DNA of 64,000 nt. Source: Pseudomonadota bacterium. Lineage in GTDB: Bacteria > Pseudomonadota > Alphaproteobacteria > Micavibrionales > UBA1664. This document shows positions 42,476 through 50,552 of this stretch, piece after piece (the stretch's first letter is position 1; the number at the start of each line of letters is the position of its first letter). The notes beneath the pieces are model-generated. The model had not been told where the DNA came from. It made no database searches and saw only the letters and a program-made list of their open reading frames with translations. Location: the NCBI GenBank assembly GCA_009926935.1, contig RFNZ01000005.1, positions 1 to 64,000 on the forward strand. Reading direction: 5' to 3'. The translations under genes were made by a program, and so were the position numbers.

Positions 42476-43264
42476 TTAGGGCAGGGTGCCCCTTATTGCA
42501 ACCACCCGGTTTGATTTGCCTTTTTTCCGAAATGCTGTAGTTGAGCCCTTTGTTTCCCATGCGGGCATTTGGGCAAAAACTTTGCGGCCTTCTATGGAGG
42601 CCCATTTGTAGCGATTCCAAGGTATCTGGATCATTTGTGGTGTGTAGTTTGTTTCTTCCATGCGGCGGAAGTGGTTACGCAATACATCGGCTACCAGATA
42701 ACCGCGATCCGTGCGCATAACCATGACGGCGTGACCTCCACCCTTTTCGTCTTTAACGACACCCATCAGGAGCTCATACTCTTTCCAGTTGTATTGTGAT
42801 GTCATGATGCGTTTGAATTCGAGTGCGAAGTCCTCGCAGTCCCCCTCCATGCCATGCGTCCATTTATCGGATATGCCGTGTTTCTTGATATCTGTCGTCT
42901 GTACAAAATTGCGATGCAAATCGTTCAGGGCATAGTGCATATTGGCCCAGTCCTCCAATGTCAGAGTACGCGGCCTGTGTTGAGGCTGATATTGCTTGTC
43001 GAGTGCGCACCGAAACCTATCTTCCGGTTGCGCACACATTTTGTAGTAGGCAGGTAAGCCTTCAACATGTTTGGTAAACTTTACTTCATCGATCACCTGA
43101 CCGGGCATGGGGGGGAGTGTACGGACGGCGTTTTCAATCGCGAGGGCAATCAAAGACTGTTCAGTCAAGTGCTCGGCTTTTGCTGTATTGCCAAAAGCAA
43201 GGCCCGCCGCAATACAGATTGCGACGGGCATGGCTGCTTTACGGGTGCGCGTGCGTGGTTTCAT
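42476..43264 (-). CDS. Transglutaminase-like cysteine protease (BTLCP family)
   Basis: 262 residues with a signal peptide (about 1-31, ending AKA). The BTLCP domain shows the catalytic Cys in EGDCEDFALEFKRIM, the His in GGHAVMVMRTDRG and the Asp in YLVADVL. Family members are periplasmic proteases; LapG, a biofilm-adhesin protease, is one. No LapD-like receptor or adhesin gene adjoins it, so the substrate is unknown. It follows hpf by 50 bp. Confidence 0.87.
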   Translation of the reverse strand: MKPRTRTRKAAMPVAICIAAGLAFGNTAKAEHLTEQSLIALAIENAVRTLPPMPGQVIDEVKFTKHVEGLPAYYKMCAQPEDRFRCALDKQYQPQHRPRTLTLEDWANMHYALNDLHRNFVQTTDIKKHGISDKWTHGMEGDCEDFALEFKRIMTSQYNWKEYELLMGVVKDEKGGGHAVMVMRTDRGYLVADVLRNHFRRMEETNYTPQMIQIPWNRYKWASIEGRKVFAQMPAWETKGSTTAFRKKGKSNRVVAIRGTLP

Positions 43265-43314
43265 GCGCTGTTAAGTTATGTAAAATTTTAACCCTTGTCA
43301 ATATTGCTTGAAAC

Positions 43315-43944
43315 TCAGGCAGCTTTCGTTTTCTTTGGCCTGCCTGCGTCCGCAAGGGAAGGGTCAATCCAGCCGATGTTGCCATCGGGGCGGCGATAGA
43401 CAATGTTAAGCGTGTCTGTCTTTGGATTTTTGAAGAGCATGAAATTCTGGTCTGCCAGATCCATGCGCATCACGGCTTCAGAGACGCTCATCGCCTGAAT
43501 GTTGGTTGTTAGCTCAGCAACGATAATGGGCTCGGCATGAGCTGGTTCTGCTTCGCTTGCCTCGCTTTCAATATCTACGCCTTGCGTTTGCAAAATGTAA
43601 TCGCGTGCGAGTATGAATGAGGCTTCAGGCGATTTTTCAAGCCGCTCATGGTGATCACGCAGCCTGTTTTTATATTTGCGAAGCTGTTTTGAGACCCTTT
43701 CAGCGGACTCGTCAAAGGCTACGTAAGGATCCGTGCTTTCTGCGGTGGCCTGTACTTTAACATCCTGCCCCACATGAAAAATTGTATGGACACGAAAGAG
43801 ATGGTGCCCCTCGCGACCGAAGGTGACTGATGCGTCGGTTACACGGTTAAAAAATTTTGATTTGATGACCTCGAGTTTTTCCTCGACGTGTTTGCGCAGG
43901 CTTTCGCCCACATCCACATGTTGGCCTTTGACGGACACTTGCAT
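43315..43944 (-). CDS. hpf: Long-form ribosome hibernation promoting factor
   Basis: 209 residues: an N-terminal RaiA/HPF domain (about 1-105, opening MQVSVKGQHVDVGESLRKHV), a linker, and the C-terminal dimerisation domain (about 150-205) with MSVSEAVMRMDLADQNFMLF and NIVYRRPDGNIGWIDP. The long form dimerises 70S ribosomes into 100S particles. It lies downstream of rpoN, the conserved arrangement; the ptsN gene that usually follows is replaced here by a BTLCP gene. Confidence 0.96.
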   Translation of the reverse strand: MQVSVKGQHVDVGESLRKHVEEKLEVIKSKFFNRVTDASVTFGREGHHLFRVHTIFHVGQDVKVQATAESTDPYVAFDESAERVSKQLRKYKNRLRDHHERLEKSPEASFILARDYILQTQGVDIESEASEAEPAHAEPIIVAELTTNIQAMSVSEAVMRMDLADQNFMLFKNPKTDTLNIVYRRPDGNIGWIDPSLADAGRPKKTKAA

Positions 43945-44069
43945 GGATATGCTCCTTACGTTTTATGTTTTAACGGAACAGCTTCAATTTAGCCCATCCT
44001 GTAAAAAGGTAAAGGAGGGGCTTTTGACTATTTCTGATCTGCCTATCATTCCAGTTTGAAAGGACAAGG

Positions 44070-44084
44070 TTAATGAAAGATTAA
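44070..44084 (-). promoter_or_regulatory. CtrA-like box / hairpin at the rpoN-hpf junction
   Basis: TTAA-TGAAAGA-TTAA fits the CtrA consensus and is embedded in a perfect inverted repeat GGTTAAT / ATTAACC with a 5-nt spacer. It overlaps the rpoN stop codon and is about 126 bp before the hpf start. It could be a separate control site for hpf or only an RNA hairpin. Confidence 0.3.
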
Positions 44085-45532
44085 CCGAGCGCGGCCGCGT
44101 TTCTCTTTTTACGGCGGCGGTCCGCTGATGACCCCATGCCTGCCGCTTCCCGGTATTTTGCAACGGTGCGGCGTGCTATGTCTATACCCTCTTTTTTGAG
44201 GCGTTCGGCGATTTCATCATCGGAAAGTATGTTATCGAGGGTTTCGGTATCGATCATTCCCTTGATCTTGGCTTTTATGGCCTCTGCTGCGAGCTCCGTG
44301 CCGCCGGAGGCGCCGACACCGGAGTCAAAAAAGTATTTGAGCTCAAAGAGGCCGCGCGGTGTACCAATAAATTTGTTCATGGTTACACGGCTTACCGTGC
44401 TTTCGTGGACACCGACCACCTCGGCAATATCACGCAAGGTAAGAGGCTTTAAAAATTCAACACCGAAGAGGAAAAAACCGTCCTGGCGTTCGACGATTTC
44501 TGAGGCGACCTTGAGAATGGTCTGGGCGCGCTGGTCAAGCGCCTTGACCAGCCAGTTGGCTGAGGCCAGCCGGTCATTGAGGTACTGGGCATCCTTTTTT
44601 TCTACATGCGCGTTGAGGACGATATTTGCGTATTCCTGATTTACAAGAACGCGCGGGAGTGTCTCGTTGTTGAGTTCCACCTTCCAGCCGCCACCTACAT
44701 GTTTTGGCAGCTGTCGCATTAAGACATCCGGCAATGCGGTCTGTGCTATCGAGTGGTCAAAATTAGCGGCAGGCTTGGGATTGAGTTCACGGATTTCGCG
44801 GATCATGTCCATAACGTCTTCAACGTCCACGCCGCAGATGCGCGCCAGACCCTTTAAATCGCCATCGGCCACTTTTTGGAGGTTATCGAGGCACTTTTGC
44901 ATCGCGGGGTCGAGACGGTCGCGCTCGGCCAGTTGCAGAGCCAGGCATTCCGATAGGTCGGAGGCGAAGACACCGGCCGGGTCAAACGCTTTCATGCGTG
45001 CCAGCAGTTTGTCTATGCGGTCTTTAGGGCAGGCCAGTTGCTGGGCCAAAAACTCCGTACCTTCGCGCAAGTAACCCGCTTCATCCAGACGGTCTATCAG
45101 AAGGGCGCCGATCATGCGGTCAGCGGGATCATCGCTCATGATGGTCAGTTGTTCCTGCAAGTGGGCGCGAAGCGTTTTGCCTTCTGTCAGACGATCTTCA
45201 AAACCCTGCGCATCATCATCAAAACTGGTTGTGCCGCCTTTGCCTGTTTTTGCCCAATCCGATCCTGTATCGAAGCTGTCATCCTTGAAATTGGATTCCA
45301 TTTCATCTGAGTCGTCATTGGACTCCGGCGCGCTTTCGGATTCGGACTCACTTTCAGTTTCGCCTTTTTCCAGAAACGGATTTTCTGAAAGTTCGTTTTC
45401 AAGGTATCCGGCAAGCTCAACATTGTTTAGCTGGAGCAGTGATATGGCTTCCCGCAGTTGCGGGGTCATAATCAGCTGTTGCTGGTTTTTGAGCTCGAGC
45501 GATAGTTTAGGTTTGAAATCGGACATGGGCAA
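44081..45532 (-). CDS. rpoN: RNA polymerase sigma-54 factor
   Basis: 483 residues. The N-terminal activator-interacting region is Gln/Leu rich (LELKNQQQLIMTPQLREAISLLQLNN), followed by an acidic stretch (about 50-100), the core-binding region, the helix-turn-helix (TLRDIAEVVGVHESTVSRV) and the RpoN box ARRTVAKYREA near the C-terminus. It recognises -24/-12 promoters and needs an enhancer-binding protein. A second Met at residue 3 is an equal start candidate. It is 25 bp after lptB. Confidence 0.97.
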   Translation of the reverse strand: MPMSDFKPKLSLELKNQQQLIMTPQLREAISLLQLNNVELAGYLENELSENPFLEKGETESESESESAPESNDDSDEMESNFKDDSFDTGSDWAKTGKGGTTSFDDDAQGFEDRLTEGKTLRAHLQEQLTIMSDDPADRMIGALLIDRLDEAGYLREGTEFLAQQLACPKDRIDKLLARMKAFDPAGVFASDLSECLALQLAERDRLDPAMQKCLDNLQKVADGDLKGLARICGVDVEDVMDMIREIRELNPKPAANFDHSIAQTALPDVLMRQLPKHVGGGWKVELNNETLPRVLVNQEYANIVLNAHVEKKDAQYLNDRLASANWLVKALDQRAQTILKVASEIVERQDGFFLFGVEFLKPLTLRDIAEVVGVHESTVSRVTMNKFIGTPRGLFELKYFFDSGVGASGGTELAAEAIKAKIKGMIDTETLDNILSDDEIAERLKKEGIDIARRTVAKYREAAGMGSSADRRRKKRNAAALG

Positions 45533-45557
45533 AGTTTATCACCCGGGAGAGGCTTTG

Positions 45558-46322
45558 TCAGAGCGAAAACTTTTCACCAAGATAAACGCGTTTTACGTCG
45601 TCGTTTGCTACGATCTCGCGAGGTGTGCCTTCTGTCAAAACCTGGCCGTCGTGCAGGATGTAGGCGCGGTCTACGATATCGAGCGCTTCGCGTACGTTGT
45701 GATCGGTAATCAGAACGCCGATCCCGCGTGTTTTGAGATAGGCGATAAGCTGGCGGATATCTCCAACGGCTATCGGGTCGATACCGGCCAGTGGTTCATC
45801 CAGCAGCATGAATTTGGGGCGGCAAGCCAGAGCCCTTGCAATTTCAAGCCTGCGGCGTTCGCCCCCAGAAAGGGCGACGGACGGTGTGCGGCGCAAATGG
45901 GCAATTGAAAACTCGGAAAGAAGTTCTTCCAGAAAACGGATCTGGTCTTTTTCAGAGAGGTTGCTGCCTTGAAGAACGGCGCGGATGTTATCTTCGACAT
46001 TAAGGCCCCTGAAGATCGAGGCTTCCTGAGGAAGATAGCCGACGCCAAGCCGCGCGCGGCGATACATGGGCATACGCGTAATATCTTGCCCATCCAGAAG
46101 AATACTGCCGGAATCACCATGAATAAGGCCCGTCATGATATAGAAAAGGGTGGTCTTGCCCGCCCCGTTGGGCCCAAGAAGCGCTACCGATTCACCGCGC
46201 TGTACACGCACCGATACATCCCGCAATACAGGGCGCTGCTTGTAAGATTTTGCTATATGCATAGCAGAAAGCCCCGGTTCTACGGGGCGAAGGCGCGATT
46301 TTGATTTTTGGGAAGCGGCCAT
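45558..46322 (-). CDS. lptB: LPS export ABC transporter ATP-binding protein LptB
   Basis: 254 residues. ATPase that powers LPS extraction from the inner membrane with LptF/LptG and LptC. Walker A GPNGAGKTT, signature LSGGERRRLEIARAL, Walker B FMLLDEPLAGIDP and switch His TDHNVREALD are all present. It carries about 20 extra basic N-terminal residues common in alphaproteobacteria. It is the third lpt gene of the cluster; lptF/lptG are not in the window. Confidence 0.96.
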   Translation of the reverse strand: MAASQKSKSRLRPVEPGLSAMHIAKSYKQRPVLRDVSVRVQRGESVALLGPNGAGKTTLFYIMTGLIHGDSGSILLDGQDITRMPMYRRARLGVGYLPQEASIFRGLNVEDNIRAVLQGSNLSEKDQIRFLEELLSEFSIAHLRRTPSVALSGGERRRLEIARALACRPKFMLLDEPLAGIDPIAVGDIRQLIAYLKTRGIGVLITDHNVREALDIVDRAYILHDGQVLTEGTPREIVANDDVKRVYLGEKFSL

Positions 46323-46368
46323 GCAGGTCGGGGTTGAGGTTTCGTACTTCCTATAATTTTATTACCTT

Positions 46369-46398
46369 GTTTTACAGGAAGGCCCCTGTGTACGTCAA
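46369..46398 (-). promoter_or_regulatory. Candidate promoter in the lptA-lptB gap
   Basis: Reading leftward: TTGACG, 18 bp, TAAAAC, in the only sizeable gap (96 bp) of the lpt-rpoN cluster. It would give lptB-rpoN-hpf their own promoter. Confidence 0.3.
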
Positions 46399-46418
46399 AT
46401 TTCATTGATTTTATTGAA

Positions 46419-47201
46419 TTATTCCGGGAAAAAGACGCCCCGTACGCGTCCGTCCGTTCCATTTTCTGTGGTTGGAGCTGAGGTTCCAAACATTCTGGAT
46501 ATGTTGGTGTTGAGGTCTACCTCGCCGCGGGAACCGGTGATGTAACTCGGGCCCTTTTGAATGCGCACGTTACCGGTGATCGTTGCTATGTTTGTGATGG
46601 CGTTATACGTGCCTTGCTCTCCATAGAGCACCTCTTTTGGTGTGGTAATGACAACATTGCCGATAGCCTCAAGCTCGGAGAGTTTGGAGCCGCCTGTTTT
46701 GCCATCCTCGATGAAACGCCCGATAAGGCGGTCTGATGTGATCACATCATCTCCCCGAATGGCTTTGGCCTGCCCATAGGCATTCATTTCTTTTGATGTG
46801 GCGAGATAGGTAATTTTATCGCGCGCTGTTACAACATCCGTAGGTGTCTCGAGTTTTAGGTTACCGCCCGTAAGTTCTGAGTAGCCGGTTTTAATGTCGT
46901 AAAAACCTTTTTGACCCGTGGCTTTTGACCCGCCCGATATGACCAGAACATTTCCCTGCGCATCGATACGGCTGATATCAATACCGCCATCCTTCTCGCC
47001 CTCCGTGTAGGTGGCTGTCAGCGTATCTCCATGAAGTTCTGACGGGCCTTGTTTTGCGACCGCATTCTTGCGTGCGATATATAGTTTTTCAGTGCGGTGC
47101 CATTCAAGGGATTCGTCAGCGGTAATTTCCAGCGGTTCTTTTTGCTGGGCAAAAGCGGGCCATGACAGAGTAACAAGGCAGACTAAAAGAAGGAGTCTCA
47201 T
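46419..47201 (-). CDS. lptA: LPS periplasmic transport protein LptA
   Basis: 260 residues with a signal peptide (about 1-18, ending AFAQ) and an OstA/LptA beta-jellyroll: ITADESLEWHRTEKLYIARKNAVAKQGPSELHGDTLTATY, then repeated strand pairs. It bridges LptC to the outer-membrane LptD. The second half continues the OstA pattern, and the protein is longer than enteric LptA. The start overlaps the lptC stop. Confidence 0.9.
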   Translation of the reverse strand: MRLLLLVCLVTLSWPAFAQQKEPLEITADESLEWHRTEKLYIARKNAVAKQGPSELHGDTLTATYTEGEKDGGIDISRIDAQGNVLVISGGSKATGQKGFYDIKTGYSELTGGNLKLETPTDVVTARDKITYLATSKEMNAYGQAKAIRGDDVITSDRLIGRFIEDGKTGGSKLSELEAIGNVVITTPKEVLYGEQGTYNAITNIATITGNVRIQKGPSYITGSRGEVDLNTNISRMFGTSAPTTENGTDGRVRGVFFPE

Positions 47202-47890
47202 GGCGTGCTACCTTTCGGATCAATCGAATTTTTTGGAGTAAGAACCAGTTTTGCCGGCCCTTTGAAAATCGTTAAAGCGCCGCTGTTTTTCATGGTCATT
47301 GCCATGGCTTCCAGATGTCCTTGCGGGCCGCTTATTGTGACGGGCACATCGGTACTTGCATCATTGGTCATGAGGTTGACGGTCATGACCGAGGTTTTCA
47401 TGACCGTGCCGTCAGTGCGGGTTAGGACGACATCTTGATTGAGAGTGAGTATTTGTTCTTTTTGCTCGTATACGCCTGTTTTGGCATCTGCGGTCATATC
47501 TATCGTTTCACTGATTTTAAGTGTGCCACTTGGTGTTTTGAGGTTGACGTTGTCAGGGTTTTTGCTGTCTTGCACGGCTTCTACGGCCCGTATGTTGAAT
47601 GGGCGGCCTTTGGCATCGACACTTGAGAATTTTGCGTTCGCCAGCCGGTTTTCGGTAGCGGCTTTTTCAAGAGTCGCGCGGTCTACTTTTGTCGGGGCAA
47701 AGCGTTTTTCCGATATTTCCATTTCAATCTTTGGCCAGACAAGGAGGGCCGCAAGTATCCCCAGAGCTGCCACAGGCAAAATCCAGCGCAGCTTTCTGAT
47801 GACTGCGGTATAAGCACGGTCCGCCAATGAAATGCGGACTGTCTGCCTGCGGTCACGCAAGGCTTCGAGGCGTGGTTTATCCTTAGTCAT
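47198..47890 (-). CDS. lptC: LPS export protein LptC
   Basis: 230 residues: a cytoplasmic basic stretch, one membrane anchor (about 34-50, WILPVAALGILAALLVW) and a periplasmic LptC domain of repeated strands with FNIRAVEAVQDSKNPDNV and the terminal KLVLTPK. It accepts LPS from LptBFG and passes it to LptA. ATGA overlap with lptA; 21 bp after kdsD. Confidence 0.9.
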   Translation of the reverse strand: MTKDKPRLEALRDRRQTVRISLADRAYTAVIRKLRWILPVAALGILAALLVWPKIEMEISEKRFAPTKVDRATLEKAATENRLANAKFSSVDAKGRPFNIRAVEAVQDSKNPDNVNLKTPSGTLKISETIDMTADAKTGVYEQKEQILTLNQDVVLTRTDGTVMKTSVMTVNLMTNDASTDVPVTISGPQGHLEAMAMTMKNSGALTIFKGPAKLVLTPKNSIDPKGSTP

Positions 47891-47911
47891 GGGTGGATTT
47901 TAAGCGTTTTT

Positions 47912-48886
47912 TCAGATGACGCCAGCCTGCATGCACGCCTGAAGGCGTATAAGGCCGCAAAGCTTGCCGTTTTCGGTGACCAGAAGGCTTGTGATAGGCG
48001 TTTTAAAACCCTTGAGCATCATATCGACAGCTTCTGCTGCAAGCGCGTCAGGCGTGATGGATTTGGGGCCGGCGGTCATGATATCCCCTGCCTTTTTGGA
48101 CAAGAGGTTTTGTGACATGTGACGTTTTAGATCGCCGTCGGTAATTATGCCTACAACACCGCCTTTACTATCTTCAATGATGAGGCAGCCCAGGTTTTTT
48201 TCGGTCATCACAAGGAGAGCTTTGTCCATCAGGGTTTCGGGTTTCACCAGCGGCAGTGCGTCTAGCTTATCCATGAGGTCGGACACACGGCGCAGGCGCT
48301 GGCCTAGTTTGCCACCCGGATGAAAGACTCTGTATTGCTCGGCCGTCAGGCCCTTGCGATGCAGGAGGGCAATAGCAAGCGCATCGCCCAAAGCCATTGT
48401 TGTTGTGGTCGAAGTTGTGGGAGCAAGGCCGTTTGGGCATGCCTCCGGCGCATCCGGAATTTGTAAAACAAAATCCGCGTGTTGGGCCAGTGTGGAGCCC
48501 GGTTTTGATGTCATGGCAACAAGCGGAATGCCGAAGCGGCGTGTATAAGCGATGATGTCTGATAACTCAGGCGCTTCGCCCGAGTTTGACATCGCGATCA
48601 CGGCGTCGTTATCCGTGATCATACCGAGATCGCCGTGGCTTGCCTCGCTCGGGTGTACAAACTGGGCCGGTGTGCCTGTTGATGCAAGTGTTGCCGCTAC
48701 CTTGCGGGCAATGTGCCCGCTTTTCCCCATACCTGTAACAATAATTCTGCCGCCATTACGATTTACTTTTTCAAGCGCGTCCACAGCATGCGTAAAACGT
48801 GTATCAAGATTTTTGGCGAGCGCAGTCAGGCCGTCACGTTCCAATTCGATGGCTTCGCGGGCTACGGTTATGGCGTCTTTCTTCAT
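47912..48886 (-). CDS. kdsD: D-arabinose 5-phosphate isomerase (KpsF/GutQ family)
   Basis: 324 residues: a SIS sugar-isomerase domain (about 40-175) with GRIIVTGMGKSGHIARKVAATLASTGTPA and AMSNSGEAPEL, then a CBS pair (about 210-320). It converts ribulose 5-phosphate to arabinose 5-phosphate, the first step to Kdo of LPS inner core, consistent with its place before lptC. Confidence 0.95.
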   Translation of the reverse strand: MKKDAITVAREAIELERDGLTALAKNLDTRFTHAVDALEKVNRNGGRIIVTGMGKSGHIARKVAATLASTGTPAQFVHPSEASHGDLGMITDNDAVIAMSNSGEAPELSDIIAYTRRFGIPLVAMTSKPGSTLAQHADFVLQIPDAPEACPNGLAPTTSTTTTMALGDALAIALLHRKGLTAEQYRVFHPGGKLGQRLRRVSDLMDKLDALPLVKPETLMDKALLVMTEKNLGCLIIEDSKGGVVGIITDGDLKRHMSQNLLSKKAGDIMTAGPKSITPDALAAEAVDMMLKGFKTPITSLLVTENGKLCGLIRLQACMQAGVI

Positions 48887-48889
48887 GGA

Positions 48890-49504
48890 TTAATGCTCGA
48901 ATATATCCGGATCTTCCCATCCGAGGAGATCGAGTTCGGCGCGGGCGGGCAAGAAGTCGAAACATGCCTGCGCCAGATCCGTGCGGCCCTCACGCTCGAG
49001 AAGGGCGGCCAGTTTTTCCTGAAGCTGGTGCAGATATAGCACGTCATTGGCGGCGTAACTCTGCTGTTCTTCCGATAGCGACGCTTGCCCCCAGTCCGAA
49101 GTCTGCTGCTGCTTGTTGAGTTCGATGCCCAGAAGTTCTTTGCAGAGATCTTTAAGGCCGTTGCGCTCGGTGTATGTGCGGGTCATTTTGGCAGCAATCT
49201 TGGTGCAGTAGACAGGGGCGCAGCGCGTGCCCAAGTATTTTTCGATTACGGCCAGATCAAAGCGCGCGAAATGGAAAATCTTGAGAATTTTCTTGTTTTT
49301 AAGCAAGGCTTTCAGGTTTTTGGCCTTGTTGTATCCATCGGCCTCGAGCTTAACCAAGTGCGCGTCACCGTTACCGGAGGATAGCTGCACGAGACAGAGG
49401 CGATCACGGTGAGGATTGAGGCCCAGGGTTTCCGTATCTACGGCCACAGAGGTACCGAGGTCGAGTCCGTCAGGCAGATCGCTATGGTGAAGATAAACGG
49501 CCAT
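48890..49504 (-). CDS. RNase D-like 3'-5' exonuclease
   Basis: 204 residues from the ATG at 49504 (AAAGGA upstream). An upstream frame extension would run through the tRNA-Leu gene and is rejected. The DEDD exonuclease domain shows VAVDTETLGLNP (motif I), FHFARFDLAVI (motif II) and YAANDVLYLHQL (motif III). It is a short form without the HRDC domains of enteric RNase D. It heads the kdsD-lptCAB-rpoN-hpf cluster, a common alphaproteobacterial order. Confidence 0.93.
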   Translation of the reverse strand: MAVYLHHSDLPDGLDLGTSVAVDTETLGLNPHRDRLCLVQLSSGNGDAHLVKLEADGYNKAKNLKALLKNKKILKIFHFARFDLAVIEKYLGTRCAPVYCTKIAAKMTRTYTERNGLKDLCKELLGIELNKQQQTSDWGQASLSEEQQSYAANDVLYLHQLQEKLAALLEREGRTDLAQACFDFLPARAELDLLGWEDPDIFEH

Positions 49505-49543
49505 TGTGTTCCTTTGGCGAGGGGCCCTAGAGTTTATGGCGAA

Positions 49544-49628
49544 TGGTGCCCAAAAGAGGACTCGAACCTCCACGTCGTTAAACACACGTACCTGAAACGT
49601 GCGCGTCTACCAATTCCGCCATTTGGGC
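49544..49628 (-). tRNA. tRNA-Leu (anticodon CAG)
   Basis: 85 nt including an encoded CCA (49544-49546). Acceptor stem GCCCAAA / TTTGGGC, anticodon stem CACGT / ACGTG with loop TTCAGGT (anticodon CAG, reading CUG), a long variable arm as in class II tRNAs, and T-arm GAGG-TTCGAGT-CCTC. It lies between the exonuclease gene and the REC-GGDEF gene. Confidence 0.95.
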
Positions 49629-49733
49629 AGCGAAAAGCCTTGTTTCCTTAACCTGCATTGTCAGCCCTGTCAATTGGCTGTTAGAATGGCGCCTGATCCC
49701 CGCCCGGGGCCCTTTTTATGCATAGGCCTGCCC

Positions 49734-50552
49734 ATGAAAGTTATTGTTATAGACCGTGACCGCGATGCTTGCGAGCAACTTGAGGGAATCCTTAAGGAAA
49801 TGGATGCAGAGGTGGTTTTTGAGCCCACCAAAAACACGGCGATGGAGAGCATCAAAAAATCGCCTTATGACGTCATACTTTTTGATCCGGCGCCGCAAAA
49901 CGAGATTCGTTCATTCATTATGGGGGTGCGTCGGTCGACCAATTCATTCCCGCCTATAGTGGTTATGACCCACTCCCTTGAGCTTAAAGATGTCACGGCC
50001 GCTGGTGCCAACGAAATCATAAAGAAGCCTATCGATAAGGCAGAAGTTACCAAGAAAACTCGCAATGCTGCGCGCATTAGCACGGTTTCCCGCGTGATGG
50101 CGGATGAGACCGAGGATTTTCCGAGCAAGGAAGGTCTTATTGCCAAATCAGCCTTTAACCAGCTTTTTATTACCTGCCTTGACCGTGCAGACAGGCATGG
50201 TGAGCGGTCTTATCTCATTTTTGTTGCTGTCGATAATCTTGATGAGATCGCCCGTATTGACGGCGCGGAGCAGGCTGACAAAGTAGCCAATAACCTCAGA
50301 AAAACCATTAGCCGTACGCGCCGTACGTCTGATATTGCCGGCCACATAAAAAAGGCTGAGTTTTGCCTTCTGCTTTTAAGACCCACGCGTGAAGATGAAC
50401 CTTTTCTGGCAGCGAACCGTTTTGCCGAGACGCTTAAGGAAAACATTGATCTAATTGCGACTTCGCCAACAAAAGCCGTTGTTAAAGTGTGGCTTCTTGC
50501 CATTCCGTCCGGTGAAATTCCGGTCGAGCACGTGGTCAAAGCCGGTGAGTGA
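49734..50552 (+). CDS. Receiver protein with degenerate GGDEF domain
   Basis: 272 residues from the ATG at 49734; the longer in-frame extension would start inside the tRNA gene. The receiver (about 1-115) has the Asp pair in VIDRDRD, phospho-Asp in VILFDPAP (about 52), Thr in VVMTHS and Lys in IIKKPID. The second half (about 140-270) has a GGDEF-domain fold pattern, but the signature reads KKAEF instead of GGDEF and the metal Asp region is changed, so diguanylate cyclase activity is not expected. It may be a scaffold or sensor. It overlaps pmbA by 8 bp. Confidence 0.8.
   Translation: MKVIVIDRDRDACEQLEGILKEMDAEVVFEPTKNTAMESIKKSPYDVILFDPAPQNEIRSFIMGVRRSTNSFPPIVVMTHSLELKDVTAAGANEIIKKPIDKAEVTKKTRNAARISTVSRVMADETEDFPSKEGLIAKSAFNQLFITCLDRADRHGERSYLIFVAVDNLDEIARIDGAEQADKVANNLRKTISRTRRTSDIAGHIKKAEFCLLLLRPTREDEPFLAANRFAETLKENIDLIATSPTKAVVKVWLLAIPSGEIPVEHVVKAGE

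Noticed and set aside
45114-45908. 264-codon + strand frame across rpoN and lptB
   Set aside because: It is Ser-rich antisense read-out of two well-supported genes and crosses their junction; not a real gene.
49505-49585. N-terminal extension of the RNase D-like protein
   Set aside because: The extension would be translated from the tRNA-Leu gene region; the ATG at 49504 has a good ribosome-binding site and begins the conserved domain.
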